This document shows, piece by piece, positions 35,999 to 45,223 of a stretch of 64,000 nucleotides of DNA. The stretch comes from Actinophytocola sp963727495 (GTDB taxonomy: Bacteria; Actinomycetota; Actinomycetes; Mycobacteriales; Pseudonocardiaceae). Position 1 is the stretch's first letter; each line of letters begins with the position of its first letter. The notes below the pieces were generated by a model. The model was given only the letters and a program-made list of their open reading frames with translations, was not told where the DNA came from and did not search any database. The DNA is taken from assembly GCA_963727495.1 (NCBI GenBank), contig CAVSGQ010000006.1, forward strand, positions 1,054,001 to 1,118,000. The letters are read 5' to 3'. The position numbers and the translations under genes were made by a program.

Positions 35999-36373
35999 AT
36001 GGCAGCGTTCCTCGCGGGCGTCACGATGGTGGCGCACTTCGCGGCGCTGCTCTACATCGGACTGGGCGGGTTCCTCGCCTGGCGCTGGCCGAAGACGATC
36101 TTCGTGCACGTGTTCTTCGCGGTCTGGGGCATCGCGATCAACACCGTCCCGGGCCTCATCTGCCCGCTCACCGCGCTGGAGGACCACTTCCGCGCCCAGC
36201 AGGGTCTCGGGCCGCTGCCCGGCGGCTTCAACGAGTACTACATCTACGACCGCATCATCCCGAGCGCCCTGTTGCCGGTCGTCGCGGTCGGGGCGGTCAT
36301 ACTGCTGGTCGTGTCCTACGTCGGCGTCTACGTGCGGTGGCGCAACCGGCACACCGTCCCCGCGGCGCGGTGA
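35999..36373 (+). CDS. DUF2784-family membrane protein
   Basis: 124 residues with three to four hydrophobic segments. The pattern MVAHFAALLYIGLGGFLAWRWP, then VHVFFAVWGIAINTVPGLICPLTALEDHFR, is what I know from the DUF2784 family: a WG pair and an ICPLT motif before an acidic/basic loop. Function is unknown. Its stop overlaps the GTG start of the methyltransferase gene, so the two are coupled. Confidence 0.85.
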   Translation: MAAFLAGVTMVAHFAALLYIGLGGFLAWRWPKTIFVHVFFAVWGIAINTVPGLICPLTALEDHFRAQQGLGPLPGGFNEYYIYDRIIPSALLPVVAVGAVILLVVSYVGVYVRWRNRHTVPAAR

Positions 36374-37020
36374 ACGCCGGGACCGGGCCGACCGAGTGGG
36401 AGTTCGGCGAGCCGGTCGGCGTCGGCCCGTGGCCCGGTGACCGGCCCACCGACGACCGCTACGACCCGGCGCTGCTCGCGGAGGGCGACCGGCGCAACGT
36501 GGTCGACGCCTACCGCTACTGGCGCCGCGACGCCGTCGTCGCCGACCTCGACCGGCGCCGGCACGACTTCCACGTCGCCATCGAGAACTTCGGGCACGAC
36601 CACAACATCGGCACCGTCGTCCGCACCGCCAACGCCTTCGCCGCGAGGGCGGTGCACATCGTCGGCCGCCGCCGCTGGAACCGGCGCGGCGCCATGGTCA
36701 CCGACCGGTACCAGCACATCCACCACCACGCCGACGTCGCGAGCCTGCTGGCGTTCGCCGCCGACGCGGACCTGACGGTCGTCGCGGTCGACAACACGCC
36801 CGGCGCGCTGCGGCTGGAGACCGCCGAGCTGCCGCGGCGGGCCGTGCTCCTGTTCGGCCAGGAGGGCCCCGGCCTCACCGAGCAGGCCCGCGCGGCCGCC
36901 GCCACCGTCGTGTCGATCGCGCAGTTCGGCTCCACCCGCTCCATCAACGCGGGCGTCGCCGCCGGCATCGTCATGCACGCCTGGGTCTGCCGGCACGCGG
37001 ACCTCACCCGAGCGTGGTGA
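36370..37020 (+). CDS. TrmH/SpoU-family RNA 2'-O-methyltransferase
   Basis: 216 residues from GTG 36370, overlapping the previous stop as GTGA. The three SpoU motifs are present: ENFGHDHNIGTVVRTANAF (motif 1), AVLLFGQEGPGL (motif 2) and VSIAQFGSTRSINAGVAAGIVMH (motif 3), which together form the trefoil knot that binds S-adenosylmethionine. It methylates tRNA or rRNA ribose; the exact site is unknown. In Mtb a TrmH-type gene sits near pyrE too, from memory. It converges on the molybdopterin oxidoreductase with a 17-bp overlap. Confidence 0.92.
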   Translation: MNAGTGPTEWEFGEPVGVGPWPGDRPTDDRYDPALLAEGDRRNVVDAYRYWRRDAVVADLDRRRHDFHVAIENFGHDHNIGTVVRTANAFAARAVHIVGRRRWNRRGAMVTDRYQHIHHHADVASLLAFAADADLTVVAVDNTPGALRLETAELPRRAVLLFGQEGPGLTEQARAAAATVVSIAQFGSTRSINAGVAAGIVMHAWVCRHADLTRAW

Positions 37021-39169
37021 CCGGCTCCACCTCTACCGGGATGCCGTTGAGCACGGCGGTGCCGGACAGCGCGTCCAGCAGCGTGTCGTCGGCCAGCAGG
37101 TTGGTGTTGACCCCCGCGTGCGCGCTCGCCACCGCCGCCCGGGTGCCGTCCACGTCGTGGCCCCACCCGTGCGGGATGCTGACCACGCCGGGGCGGATGG
37201 CGTCGGTGACCTCCACCGGGATCTCCACCTTGCCGGCCCGCGACCGCACCACGGCCCGCGCGCCGTCGGTCAGGCCGAGCCGCGCCGCGTCGTCGGGATG
37301 CAGCTGGGCGGTGCACCGGTTCTGCCCGCGCACCAACGGTTCCAGGTTGTGCATCCACGAGTTGTTCGACCCGAGCTGGCGCCGGCCGATGAGCACCAGC
37401 CGGCCGTCGGGCGGCTCGGCGAGGAACGCCGCCAGCCGCGGTACGTCGGCCACGATCTCGCCGGGCGCCAGCTCGACCAGCCCGCTCTCGGTGGACAGCA
37501 CGTCGGGCAGCCGCGGGGTGAGCGGCCCCAGGTCCACGCCGTGCGGCGCGGCCTCCAGGTCGGCCAGGGTCAGCTCGTAGGGGCCGCCGCGCAGCAGCAG
37601 GTCGATGATCCGCTCCGGACCGGTCCGGCCCGCGGCCAGCGACACGTCCACGCCCGCCCGCCGCGCGGCCTCCGCGGCCACCGCGTCGTCCAGCTCCGCC
37701 AGGGGGGCCGACGCGCCCAGCCCGCCGGCGATCGCGGCCAGCCGCAGCAGCGTCTCCCACTCCTGCGGCACCTGCGCCGGCAGCGCGGCGGGCGTCCAGT
37801 TCGCCACGTTGCGCACCGCCAGCTGGTAGAGCGCGATGTCGTAGTGCGGACGCTCCAGCGGCGTCGGCCCGGGCAGCACCACGTCCGCGTGCCGGCTGGT
37901 CTCGTTGAGGTAGACGTCCAGCGACACCATGAAGTCCAGCCCGGCCAGCGCCTCGGTGAGCCGCCCGGCGTTGGGCGTCGACAGGCACGGGTTGCCGCAC
38001 ACCGTCACCAGCGCCCGCACCTGACCCGGGCCCGGGGTGAGGATCTCGTCGGCCAGCGTCGCCACCGGCAGCTCGCCCATCACCTCCGGCAGCTCGCGCA
38101 CCCGGCTGCGCCAGCGGCCGACCGTCCACGGGCGGCGCCTGCCCGGCCGGGCGTTCGCCTGGCCCGCCGCGGCCAGCGGGAACATCGCCCCGCCCGCCCG
38201 GTCGAGGTTGCCGGTCAGCACGTTCAGCACGTCGACGAGCCAGCTCGCCAGCGTGCCGAACGCCTGCGTCGTGGTGCCGATCCGGCCGTACACCGCGGCC
38301 CGCGGCGCGGCGGCCAGCTCGCGGGCCAGCCGCCGGATCACCTCCGCGTCGAGCCCGGTGGCACCCGCGACGGCGTCTGGCGTGAACGGCGCGGCCAGCT
38401 CGCGCACCGACTCGACGCCCGCGACGTGCGGGGCCATCCCGCCGAGGTCCGCCAGCTCCTCCGCGAACAGCACGTTGACCAGGGCGAACAGCAGCAGCGC
38501 GTCGGTCCCGGGGCGGATCGCGTGGTGCTCGTCGGCGAGCTCGGCGGTGCGCGAGCGCTTCGGGTCGACCACGACGATCCGGCCGCCGCGGTCGCGGATG
38601 GCGCGCAGCCGCCCGCGCGCGTCCGGCGCGGTCATCAGGCTGCCGTTGGAGACCAGCGGGTTCGCGCCGAGCATCAGCAGGTACTCGGTGCGGTCCAGGT
38701 CCGGCACCGGGATGGTCAGCGGGTGGCCGAACATCAGCCCGGCCGAGAAGTGCTTGGGCAGCTGGTCCACGGTGCTCGCGGTGTAGAAGTTCCGGGTGCC
38801 GACCGCCTTGAAGAACGCGGTCCCGTACAGCGCCGTCGACGTGTTGTGCACCGACGGGTTGCCGGCGTAGATCGCGACCGCGTCCCGGCCGTGCTCGGCG
38901 AGCAGCGGCGGCAGCCGCCGCTCGATCTCGGCGAACGCCTCGTCCCAGGAGACCTCGACCAGCTCGCCGTCGCGCCGGACCAGCGGTGCCCGCAGCCGGT
39001 CCGGGTCGTGGTGCAGAGCGCCCAGCGAGGCGCCCTTGGGGCAGATGAACCCGTGCGAGAAGGTGTCCGCGGCGTCGCCCCGGACCCCGGTGACCCGGGG
39101 ACCGTCGAGCGTCACCGTCAACCCGCACGTCGCCTCGCACAACGGACAGGTCACGTGCGCAGTCGTCAT
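37004..39169 (-). CDS. Molybdopterin oxidoreductase with [4Fe-4S] site
   Basis: 721 residues from ATG 39169; the in-frame extension to 39217 lacks a ribosome site. The N-terminus carries the iron-sulphur motif CPLCEATC, with a fourth Cys in FICPKG, then the Mo-bisPGD domains (GSLMTAPDARGRLRAIRDRGGRIVVVDPKRSRTAELAD). The C-terminal dinucleotide-binding barrel is LIGRRQLGSNNSWMHN and IPHGWGHD. There is no Tat signal, so it is cytoplasmic like formate or nitrate assimilatory enzymes. No small subunit or electron-transfer partner is adjacent and the substrate is unknown. It is divergent from the GH76 gene. Confidence 0.92.
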   Translation of the reverse strand: MTTAHVTCPLCEATCGLTVTLDGPRVTGVRGDAADTFSHGFICPKGASLGALHHDPDRLRAPLVRRDGELVEVSWDEAFAEIERRLPPLLAEHGRDAVAIYAGNPSVHNTSTALYGTAFFKAVGTRNFYTASTVDQLPKHFSAGLMFGHPLTIPVPDLDRTEYLLMLGANPLVSNGSLMTAPDARGRLRAIRDRGGRIVVVDPKRSRTAELADEHHAIRPGTDALLLFALVNVLFAEELADLGGMAPHVAGVESVRELAAPFTPDAVAGATGLDAEVIRRLARELAAAPRAAVYGRIGTTTQAFGTLASWLVDVLNVLTGNLDRAGGAMFPLAAAGQANARPGRRRPWTVGRWRSRVRELPEVMGELPVATLADEILTPGPGQVRALVTVCGNPCLSTPNAGRLTEALAGLDFMVSLDVYLNETSRHADVVLPGPTPLERPHYDIALYQLAVRNVANWTPAALPAQVPQEWETLLRLAAIAGGLGASAPLAELDDAVAAEAARRAGVDVSLAAGRTGPERIIDLLLRGGPYELTLADLEAAPHGVDLGPLTPRLPDVLSTESGLVELAPGEIVADVPRLAAFLAEPPDGRLVLIGRRQLGSNNSWMHNLEPLVRGQNRCTAQLHPDDAARLGLTDGARAVVRSRAGKVEIPVEVTDAIRPGVVSIPHGWGHDVDGTRAAVASAHAGVNTNLLADDTLLDALSGTAVLNGIPVEVEPVTTLG

Positions 39170-39281
39170 GAACACAACTGTTGCACAGGACGGTGACATC
39201 ACTCGTCCGGCGGACACTTCGGAACCGATCCAGCCACCACGATGGAGTCGTGAGCGTAGCGCGGACCGGCGAGGGGGTGTC

Positions 39282-40433
39282 GTGAGTCAGCGAGCGGACT
39301 ACGCGGAGAGCTCCGCCTCGGCGTCGCCGTCGCTGTGGGCGGCGCGCGCGGCCGTCGCCGAACGCGCCGTCCTCACCCGGCACCTGCGCCGGGTCTGGGC
39401 GCTGCCCGGCACCCGCCTCGGCCTGGCCGGCTGGCCGCCCACCTTCCGCCAGCGCCTGCACTGGAACTGGAACTACTGGTGGCAGGCGCACCTGCTCGAC
39501 TGCCTCGTCGACGCCCAGCACCGCCAGCCGCACCCCGGCCGCGCCTCGACGATCAGCCGGCTCGTCCGCGGCGTGCGGCTGCGCAACCTCGGCTCGTGGA
39601 CCAACGACCTCAACGACGACATCTCCTGGTTCGGCCTCGCGCTGCTGCGCGCCCACGAGTGCGAGGAGATCCCGGTCGGCAACGCGCTGACCCGGATCGC
39701 CGAGCAGCTGCGCGGCGAGTGGACCGACCACGCCGGCGGCGGCATCTGGTGGCGCCGCGGCGGCGACTTCAAGAACGTGCCGGCCAACGGCCCGGCCGCG
39801 ATCCTGTTCTCCCGGTGGGCGGACGCCGGCGGCGAGCGGGCCGACCGGCAGCGGGCGCGGTCGATGACCGAGTGGATGGAGCAGGTCCTCGTCGACCCGA
39901 AGACCGGCCTGCTCTGGGACGGGCTGTACGTGCTGCCCGACGGTGCGATCCGGGACGTCGTGCGGACCGTCTACACCTACTGCCAGGGCGTGTTCCTCGG
40001 CGTGTGCGTCGAGCTCGCCGACGGCGACACCTCGGGCATGTGGGTGTCGCGCGCCGAGCGGACGGTCGCGGCGGTCGCCGCGCACCTGTGCGACGACGAC
40101 GTGCTGCGCGGCCGCGGCGGCGGGGACGGTGGGCTGTTCGCCGGCATCCTGGCCCGCTACCTCACCCTGGCGGCGATCCGGCTGCCGGCGCTCGGCGCGC
40201 GGGACGCGGCGGCCACCGCGCGGCGGCTGGTGCTCGCCTCGGCGGAGGCGGCCTGGAAGAACCGGGCGCCGGCCCGCGCCGGGCCGCTGTTCGGGCCGGA
40301 GTGGTCGCGGCCCGCGCAGGTGCCGCGCTCGGCCGGGCAGCGGCGGGTGGAGCGGGACCTGTCCGTGCAGCTGTCCGGGTGGATGGTGCTGGAGGCGGCG
40401 GCGACGCTGGAGCGGATAGGTTCCTCCGCGTGA
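39282..40433 (+). CDS. GH76-family glycoside hydrolase-like protein
   Basis: 383 residues from GTG 39282 behind GAGGGGG. The (alpha/alpha)6-barrel of GH76 is suggested by WNYWWQAHLLDCLVDAQHR, NDLNDDISWFGLALLRAHE (the paired Asp of the active site), GGGIWWRRGGDFKNVPANGPAAILFSRWA and LLWDGLYVLPDGAIRDVVRTVYTYCQGVFLG. Known GH76 enzymes are endo-alpha-1,6-mannanases. No signal peptide is seen, so it would act inside the cell on mannan-type precursors or recycled wall glycans. The SDR gene starts 20 bp after it. Confidence 0.85.
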   Translation: MSQRADYAESSASASPSLWAARAAVAERAVLTRHLRRVWALPGTRLGLAGWPPTFRQRLHWNWNYWWQAHLLDCLVDAQHRQPHPGRASTISRLVRGVRLRNLGSWTNDLNDDISWFGLALLRAHECEEIPVGNALTRIAEQLRGEWTDHAGGGIWWRRGGDFKNVPANGPAAILFSRWADAGGERADRQRARSMTEWMEQVLVDPKTGLLWDGLYVLPDGAIRDVVRTVYTYCQGVFLGVCVELADGDTSGMWVSRAERTVAAVAAHLCDDDVLRGRGGGDGGLFAGILARYLTLAAIRLPALGARDAAATARRLVLASAEAAWKNRAPARAGPLFGPEWSRPAQVPRSAGQRRVERDLSVQLSGWMVLEAAATLERIGSSA

Positions 40434-40452
40434 GCGAGCACGTGAGCGAACC

Positions 40453-41205
40453 GTGACGGCGCCGGGTGTGGCGATCGTGACCGGGGGCGGGCGGGGCATC
40501 GGCGCGGCCGTGTGCCGCCTGGTGGCCGCCCGGGGCTACTCCGTGGTGATCAACTACGCCAGCGACGAGGCGGCCGCCGAGGGCGTGCGCGGGGACGTCG
40601 AGCGGGCGGGCGGAACCGCGGTCACCGTGGCCGGCGACGTGGCCGACGAGCACGACGTGCGGCGGCTGTTCGACCGGGCCGCGGAGCTCGGCGAGCCGGC
40701 CGCCGTGGTGAGCAACGCCGGCATCACCGGCAACACCCCGGGCCGCCTCGACGAGCAGGACGCGGCCGTCGTGCGCCGGGTGCTGGACGTCAACGTGCTC
40801 GGCGTGTTCCTGTGCGCCCGCGAGGCCGTGCGGCGCATGTCCACCCGCCACGGCGGGCGCGGCGGCGCGATCGTCAACGTGTCCTCGACCGCCGCCGGGC
40901 GCGGCTCACCCGGCGAGTGGGTGCACTACGCGGCCAGCAAGGCGGCGGTCGAGACGCTCACCCGCGGGCTCGCGATCGAGGTCGCCGCCGAGGGCATCCG
41001 GGTCAACGCGGTCGCGCCCGGCCTGGTGGAGACCGGGCTGCACGCGGCCGCCGGCCTGCCGGACCGGATCGAGCGCCGCGCACCGCTGATCCCGATGCTG
41101 CGCGCGGGCCGGCCGGAGGAGATCGCCGAGGGCGTGGTGTGGCTGCTCTCGCCGGCCGCGTCGTTCGTGACCGGCGCGGTGCTGCCGATCAGCGGCGGCT
41201 TCTGA
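40453..41205 (+). CDS. Short-chain dehydrogenase/reductase, FabG-like
   Basis: 250 residues, GTG start. Motifs: TGGGRGIGAAV cofactor loop, VVSNAGITGNTPG (Ser replaces the usual first Asn of NNAG), IVNVSSTAAGRGSP, YAASKAAVETLTRGLA, VNAVAPGLVETGLH and ASFVTGAVLPISGGF. This is the FabG-like NADP-dependent group that reduces ketones or oxidises alcohols. It may be cotranscribed with the GH76 gene. The converging VOC gene ends 5 bp away. Confidence 0.92.
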   Translation: MTAPGVAIVTGGGRGIGAAVCRLVAARGYSVVINYASDEAAAEGVRGDVERAGGTAVTVAGDVADEHDVRRLFDRAAELGEPAAVVSNAGITGNTPGRLDEQDAAVVRRVLDVNVLGVFLCAREAVRRMSTRHGGRGGAIVNVSSTAAGRGSPGEWVHYAASKAAVETLTRGLAIEVAAEGIRVNAVAPGLVETGLHAAAGLPDRIERRAPLIPMLRAGRPEEIAEGVVWLLSPAASFVTGAVLPISGGF

Positions 41206-41210
41206 GCCGG

Positions 41211-41618
41211 TCAGGCCTCGCGGGCCCACAGGACGAGCTGGATGCCGTCCGGGTCGCGCAGGGCGATCACCTCGGTGCCCGGTGCGGACTGTTCCTCGGT
41301 GATCGGCGAGAACGTCACGCCGTGCTCGGTGAGCCGGTCGGTCCACTCCCGTAAGCAGGTGTTGTTGGGCACGCTGAACGACAGGTGGTCCAACCCGGGC
41401 CGGCGCTCGTCGAACAGCGTCCGCTCCGCGTCGGGGTGCTGCACCAGCGTCAGCGTGATGCCGAAACCCGGCCCGCGCAGGAAGACCTTGCGCCGCCCGG
41501 AATCCGCGTCGTCCCGGCCGATGGTGGAGAACCCGAGCACCCGCTCGTACCACGGGACGCTCCGATCCACGTCGGTCACGGTGAGCGCGACATGGTGAAC
41601 CCCGGTCAACGTGGGCAT
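41211..41618 (-). CDS. VOC-family (glyoxalase-like) protein
   Basis: 135 residues. It starts LTGVHHVALTVTDVDRSVPWYERVLGF and ends APGTEVIALRDPDGIQLVLWARE, giving the four metal-ligand positions of the VOC fold (first His in VHHVAL, His in LDHLSFSV, Glu/Gln near the end). It is a possible dioxygenase or epimerase; the substrate is unknown. It stands alone, with about 110 bp of unremarkable sequence upstream before the DedA gene. Confidence 0.9.
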   Translation of the reverse strand: MPTLTGVHHVALTVTDVDRSVPWYERVLGFSTIGRDDADSGRRKVFLRGPGFGITLTLVQHPDAERTLFDERRPGLDHLSFSVPNNTCLREWTDRLTEHGVTFSPITEEQSAPGTEVIALRDPDGIQLVLWAREA

Positions 41619-41728
41619 CAGAGTCCTTTCCGGCCCGTTCGGGGGTGGGCCGACCCAGCAATACTGCCCCAGCCGGATGACGAAACGGCCGCTGTTACTG
41701 GATCTTTTGCAGGCCGAGACCGAGCCGC

Positions 41729-42406
41729 TCAGTCACCGGTCTTGGCGGCGACCGCCGGCGTCTCGATCGGCCGGTGCATCTCCTGGCGGTAGCGCACCAC
41801 GCCCCACACGGTGCCGACCACGAAGAACGCGATGCTCGCCCACAGGGCGACCGCCTTGAGCCACGGGAGGTTGTCGATCAGCCCTGCGGCGTAGTAGCCG
41901 ACCAGGACGAGCGAGGGCACCCAGGCCAGCCCGCCGAGCGAGGTGGCGAACAGGAAGCGCCGCCGGTCCATGCTCGCCGCGCCCGCGATCAGCGGGGCCA
42001 GCGTGCGGATCCACGGCAGCCACCGGGCCAGCACGATCGCCCAGAGCCCGCGCCGGTCGAGGAAGTCCCGGGCCCGGGCCAGGTTCGCGAAGTTGAGCAC
42101 CCTGCCGCCGCGGCGCGCGATCAGCGCGTTGCCGGTCTTGTGTCCGATGTAGTACCCGACCATGTTGCCGACGACGGCGACGGCGACGGCGGTGAACGAC
42201 AGGGCCCACGCGCTGGCTTCGTTGCCGTGCTGGGCGAGCACCACCCCGGCGGCGAAGAGCAGGGAGTCGCCGGGCAGGAACAGGCCGACGATGAAGGCGC
42301 ACTCGGTGAACACGAAGCCCAGCACGATGACCCACACCATGACCGGCCCGGCCGACTCGAGCACGCCGGATGCCAGCACGCTCGCGTCGGCCAGGACTGT
42401 GGACAC
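41729..42406 (-). CDS. DedA-family membrane protein
   Basis: 225 residues. DedA hallmarks: FTECAFIVGLFLPGDSLLFAAGVV, GYYIGHKTGN, then ARWLPWIRTLAPLIAGAASMDRRRFLFATSLGGLAWV. These proteins are transporters or scramblases linked to recycling of undecaprenyl phosphate and other lipid carriers. The FLPGDSLL motif and the Arg in RWLPWIRT are both present. The start codon GTG lies at 42406. A second DedA gene is at 45224, about 3 kb away on the same strand. Confidence 0.92.
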   Translation of the reverse strand: MSTVLADASVLASGVLESAGPVMVWVIVLGFVFTECAFIVGLFLPGDSLLFAAGVVLAQHGNEASAWALSFTAVAVAVVGNMVGYYIGHKTGNALIARRGGRVLNFANLARARDFLDRRGLWAIVLARWLPWIRTLAPLIAGAASMDRRRFLFATSLGGLAWVPSLVLVGYYAAGLIDNLPWLKAVALWASIAFFVVGTVWGVVRYRQEMHRPIETPAVAAKTGD

Positions 42407-42562
42407 GACAGGTAGCGTACGTCCCCCGGCGCAGGGACACTGCGGGAACCGGGCCCTATTCGCCCATCCTCAACCTTGTGGTCGCCTCGGTTACCGTCCG
42501 GCGGCCGGTCGACCACCCGGAGCGCGCGCGGATCACCCGGGCGGTGATTTCCGGCACGATTC

Positions 42563-43588
42563 TCATGCCGCGACGGTGACCGCCGCGGTCGCGTGCAGGA
42601 AGTCGCCGACGTAGCGGATCGCGGCGCGGCCCTCGGGCAGCACCGGGTAGAACGCCGGGAACACGTGCACCTGACCGGGCCAGACCTGCAGCTCGCAGGG
42701 CACGCCCGCGGCGCGCAGGCTCTCCGCCATCCGTTCGGAGTCGCCCAGCAGGCATTCGGTGTCGCCGACCTGGATCAGCACCGGCGGCCAGCGGCGCTTC
42801 GGCGCGCCCAGCACGTTCAGCCTGCGGCTGTCCGGCGCGTGCTCGCCCGCGTAGATCCGGCCGCACTCGCGAGCCCGCTGCGGCGGCACGAACGGGTCGC
42901 GGCGCACCGCGTCGCGGTCGTCGAGCTCGGCGCCGGTGAGGTCCAGGAACGGGGAGAACAGCACCGCCGCGGCCGGCATCGGCAGCCGCCGCCGGGACAG
43001 GTCCGCGAGCAGGCCGGCGGTGAGGTGCCCGCCCGCCGAGTCGCCGGCCACCACGATCTGGTCGGCCCGGTAGCCGGCGTCGAGCAGCCAGCGGTACGCG
43101 GCCACGGCGTCGTCCGCGGCGGCCGGGAACGGGTGCTCGGGGGCGCGCCGGTAGTCGGCGAGGAACGCGGGGCGCCCGGTCGCGGACGACAGTGCCGCCA
43201 CGAAGTGCCGGTGGGTGCGCCGCGAGCCGAACACGAAGCCGCCGCCGTGCAGGTAGAGCAGCACCCCGGCGCTCTCCCGCGCGTGCCGTCCGGTGATCCA
43301 CACGCCGCCCACGTCGCCGCCGTCGACCGTGCGGAACCGGGTGCCGCGCGGCACCGGCGTCCAGCCCACCGTGTCGAACGCGTCGCGCACCATCCGCAGC
43401 GCGGGGTGGCGGGTGATCCGCAGCCGGTCGCCGATCGGCCGCAGGCCGCTCATCAGCAGTTGCGCGAGAGCCCGGCTCTGCACGCTGGGCGTGGTCGGGA
43501 CCGGGCTCGGGGGCTGGTCGAGGAGGGCGTCGATGTGGCCGCCGACAGCCGGGCCGGCGGGCGGATCGACACGGTTCGGCCGCACCAT
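42563..43588 (-). CDS. Alpha/beta hydrolase, hormone-sensitive-lipase type
   Basis: 341 residues from ATG 43588, behind GAGGAGG. The oxyanion-hole motif LYLHGGGFVFGS and the nucleophile elbow VVAGDSAGGHLTAGL are typical of HSL-type esterases, and the late VWPGQVHVFPAFYP carries the catalytic His. The Asp is likely in the LIQVGDTE strand. It hydrolyses short-chain esters; natural substrate unknown. There is no signal peptide. A gap of 188 bp separates its start from the divergent GlcD-like gene. Confidence 0.92.
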   Translation of the reverse strand: MVRPNRVDPPAGPAVGGHIDALLDQPPSPVPTTPSVQSRALAQLLMSGLRPIGDRLRITRHPALRMVRDAFDTVGWTPVPRGTRFRTVDGGDVGGVWITGRHARESAGVLLYLHGGGFVFGSRRTHRHFVAALSSATGRPAFLADYRRAPEHPFPAAADDAVAAYRWLLDAGYRADQIVVAGDSAGGHLTAGLLADLSRRRLPMPAAAVLFSPFLDLTGAELDDRDAVRRDPFVPPQRARECGRIYAGEHAPDSRRLNVLGAPKRRWPPVLIQVGDTECLLGDSERMAESLRAAGVPCELQVWPGQVHVFPAFYPVLPEGRAAIRYVGDFLHATAAVTVAA

Positions 43589-43776
43589 CGCGCACCACCT
43601 CCTCGTCCGTCGACACTGAGCAGACATCTCTGACTGTAAATCATCGACGTGGCGGTTCGATCCTCCGAAAGTCGCGGACGCGATCTCGGTTCTGCACCGG
43701 TTGGATTCAGGTGTCGTGACTCAAGAGTGGGTCGAGCCACTCGAAATACGCTCAAGCCGGCGGATACGGTCGAGTC

Positions 43777-45183
43777 GTGACCACGCGAACCGGGCCGCAC
43801 CACGACCTGCCGGCCGAACTCGCCGCGAAGCTGGGCGCGGGCGCGGTGCTCGCCGACGCGGACGTCACCGGCGGTTACCGGCGCGACATGATGCCGCTCG
43901 CCCCGTCCGGCGACCCGCTGGCCGTCGTGCTCCCGGCCGACGCCGCGGAGGTGCAGGTGGTGGTGCGTGCCTGCGCGGCCGCGGGCGTGCCGATCGTGCC
44001 GCGCGGCGCGGGCAGCGGCCTGTCCGGCGCGGCCAACGCCGTCGACGGCTGCGTGGTGCTCGTGACGACGAGGATGAACGAGATCGTCGAGGTCGACCCG
44101 GACAACCGGCTCGCCGTCGTGCAGCCGGGCGTGGTCAACCTCGACCTGCGCGGCGCGGTGGAGAAGCACGGGCTGTTCTACCCGCCCGACCCGTCCAGCT
44201 ACGACTGGTGCACGATCGGCGGCAACCTGTCCACGAACGCGGGCGGACTGTGCTGTGTCAAGTACGGAGTGACGACGGACTCGGTACTGGGCCTGGAGGT
44301 CGTGCTCGCGGACGGTGAGCTGCTGCGGACCGGCCGGCGCACGGTCAAGGGCGTCGCGGGCTACGACCTGACGAAGCTGTTCGTCGGCAGCGAGGGCACG
44401 CTCGGCGTGATCACCCAGGCGACGCTCGCGCTGCGGCCGCTGCCCCAGGCGCCGGGCACCCTGGTCGCCGCGTTCCCGGCGCTCGCCGCCGCGGGAGCCG
44501 CGGTGAGCCGCATCGTCCGCGAGGGCATCGTCCCGTCGCTGATGGAGATCATGGACGCGACGTCGATCGCGGCGGTGGAGGCCCACCTGAACACCCAGCT
44601 CGGCGCCGGCAGGGGGTGCGCCGCGCTGCTGCTGTGCCAGTCCGACTCGGGCGGCGAGGCGGCGCGCCAGGAGCTGCGGGCCATCGAGCAGGTGTGCTCC
44701 GACGTGGGCGCGGACCTGGTGCACGCCACGTTCGACCCGGCCGAGGGCCGGATGCTGCTGGCCGCGCGGCGCGCGGTGCTGAACGCGCTGGACGGCCTGG
44801 GCGCCTGGATGACCGACGACGTGTGCGTGCCGCGGACGAGGATCGCGGACCTGATCTCGGGGTGCGAGCGGATCGGCGAGCGGGTCGGGCTGCGGGTCGC
44901 GGTCGTCGGGCACGCCGGCGACGGCAACATGCACCCGACGATCGTCTACGACCCGTCCTCGGCGGGCGAGTTCGAGCGCGCCGACCAGGCGTTCCGCGAC
45001 ATCCTGGCGATGGGCCTCGCGCTCGGCGGCACGGTCACCGGCGAGCACGGCATCGGCAGGATCAAGCAGGAGTGGCTGGAGCGTGAGATCGGCCCGGTCG
45101 GCATGCGGGTGCACCGCACGATCAAGGCCGCGCTCGACCCGGGCACCCTGTTCAACCCTGGCTCGATGTTCTCGATGCCCTGA
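43777..45183 (+). CDS. FAD-linked oxidase, GlcD/D-lactate dehydrogenase type
   Basis: 468 residues. The PCMH FAD-binding domain is in the first half (VPIVPRGAGSGLSGAANAVDGCVVLVTTRMN, DWCTIGGNLSTNAGGLCCVKYGVTTD) and the FAD-oxidase C domain in the second (VVGHAGDGNMHPTIVYDP, GTVTGEHGIGRIKQEWLEREIG with the metal/substrate His residues). It oxidises a 2-hydroxy acid such as glycolate or D-lactate. No GlcE or GlcF subunit is adjacent, so it resembles the stand-alone type. The converging DedA gene ends 40 bp away. Confidence 0.92.
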   Translation: MTTRTGPHHDLPAELAAKLGAGAVLADADVTGGYRRDMMPLAPSGDPLAVVLPADAAEVQVVVRACAAAGVPIVPRGAGSGLSGAANAVDGCVVLVTTRMNEIVEVDPDNRLAVVQPGVVNLDLRGAVEKHGLFYPPDPSSYDWCTIGGNLSTNAGGLCCVKYGVTTDSVLGLEVVLADGELLRTGRRTVKGVAGYDLTKLFVGSEGTLGVITQATLALRPLPQAPGTLVAAFPALAAAGAAVSRIVREGIVPSLMEIMDATSIAAVEAHLNTQLGAGRGCAALLLCQSDSGGEAARQELRAIEQVCSDVGADLVHATFDPAEGRMLLAARRAVLNALDGLGAWMTDDVCVPRTRIADLISGCERIGERVGLRVAVVGHAGDGNMHPTIVYDPSSAGEFERADQAFRDILAMGLALGGTVTGEHGIGRIKQEWLEREIGPVGMRVHRTIKAALDPGTLFNPGSMFSMP

Positions 45184-45223
45184 GAACCGCCCTGAGAACG
45201 GCCCCGGGAACCGTCCGGCGACC

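Noticed and set aside
42407..43776. HspR-like ACTCAAG half-sites near 43730
   Set aside because: Only single halves occur, without the partner at 7-nt spacing, so no HAIR element is present.
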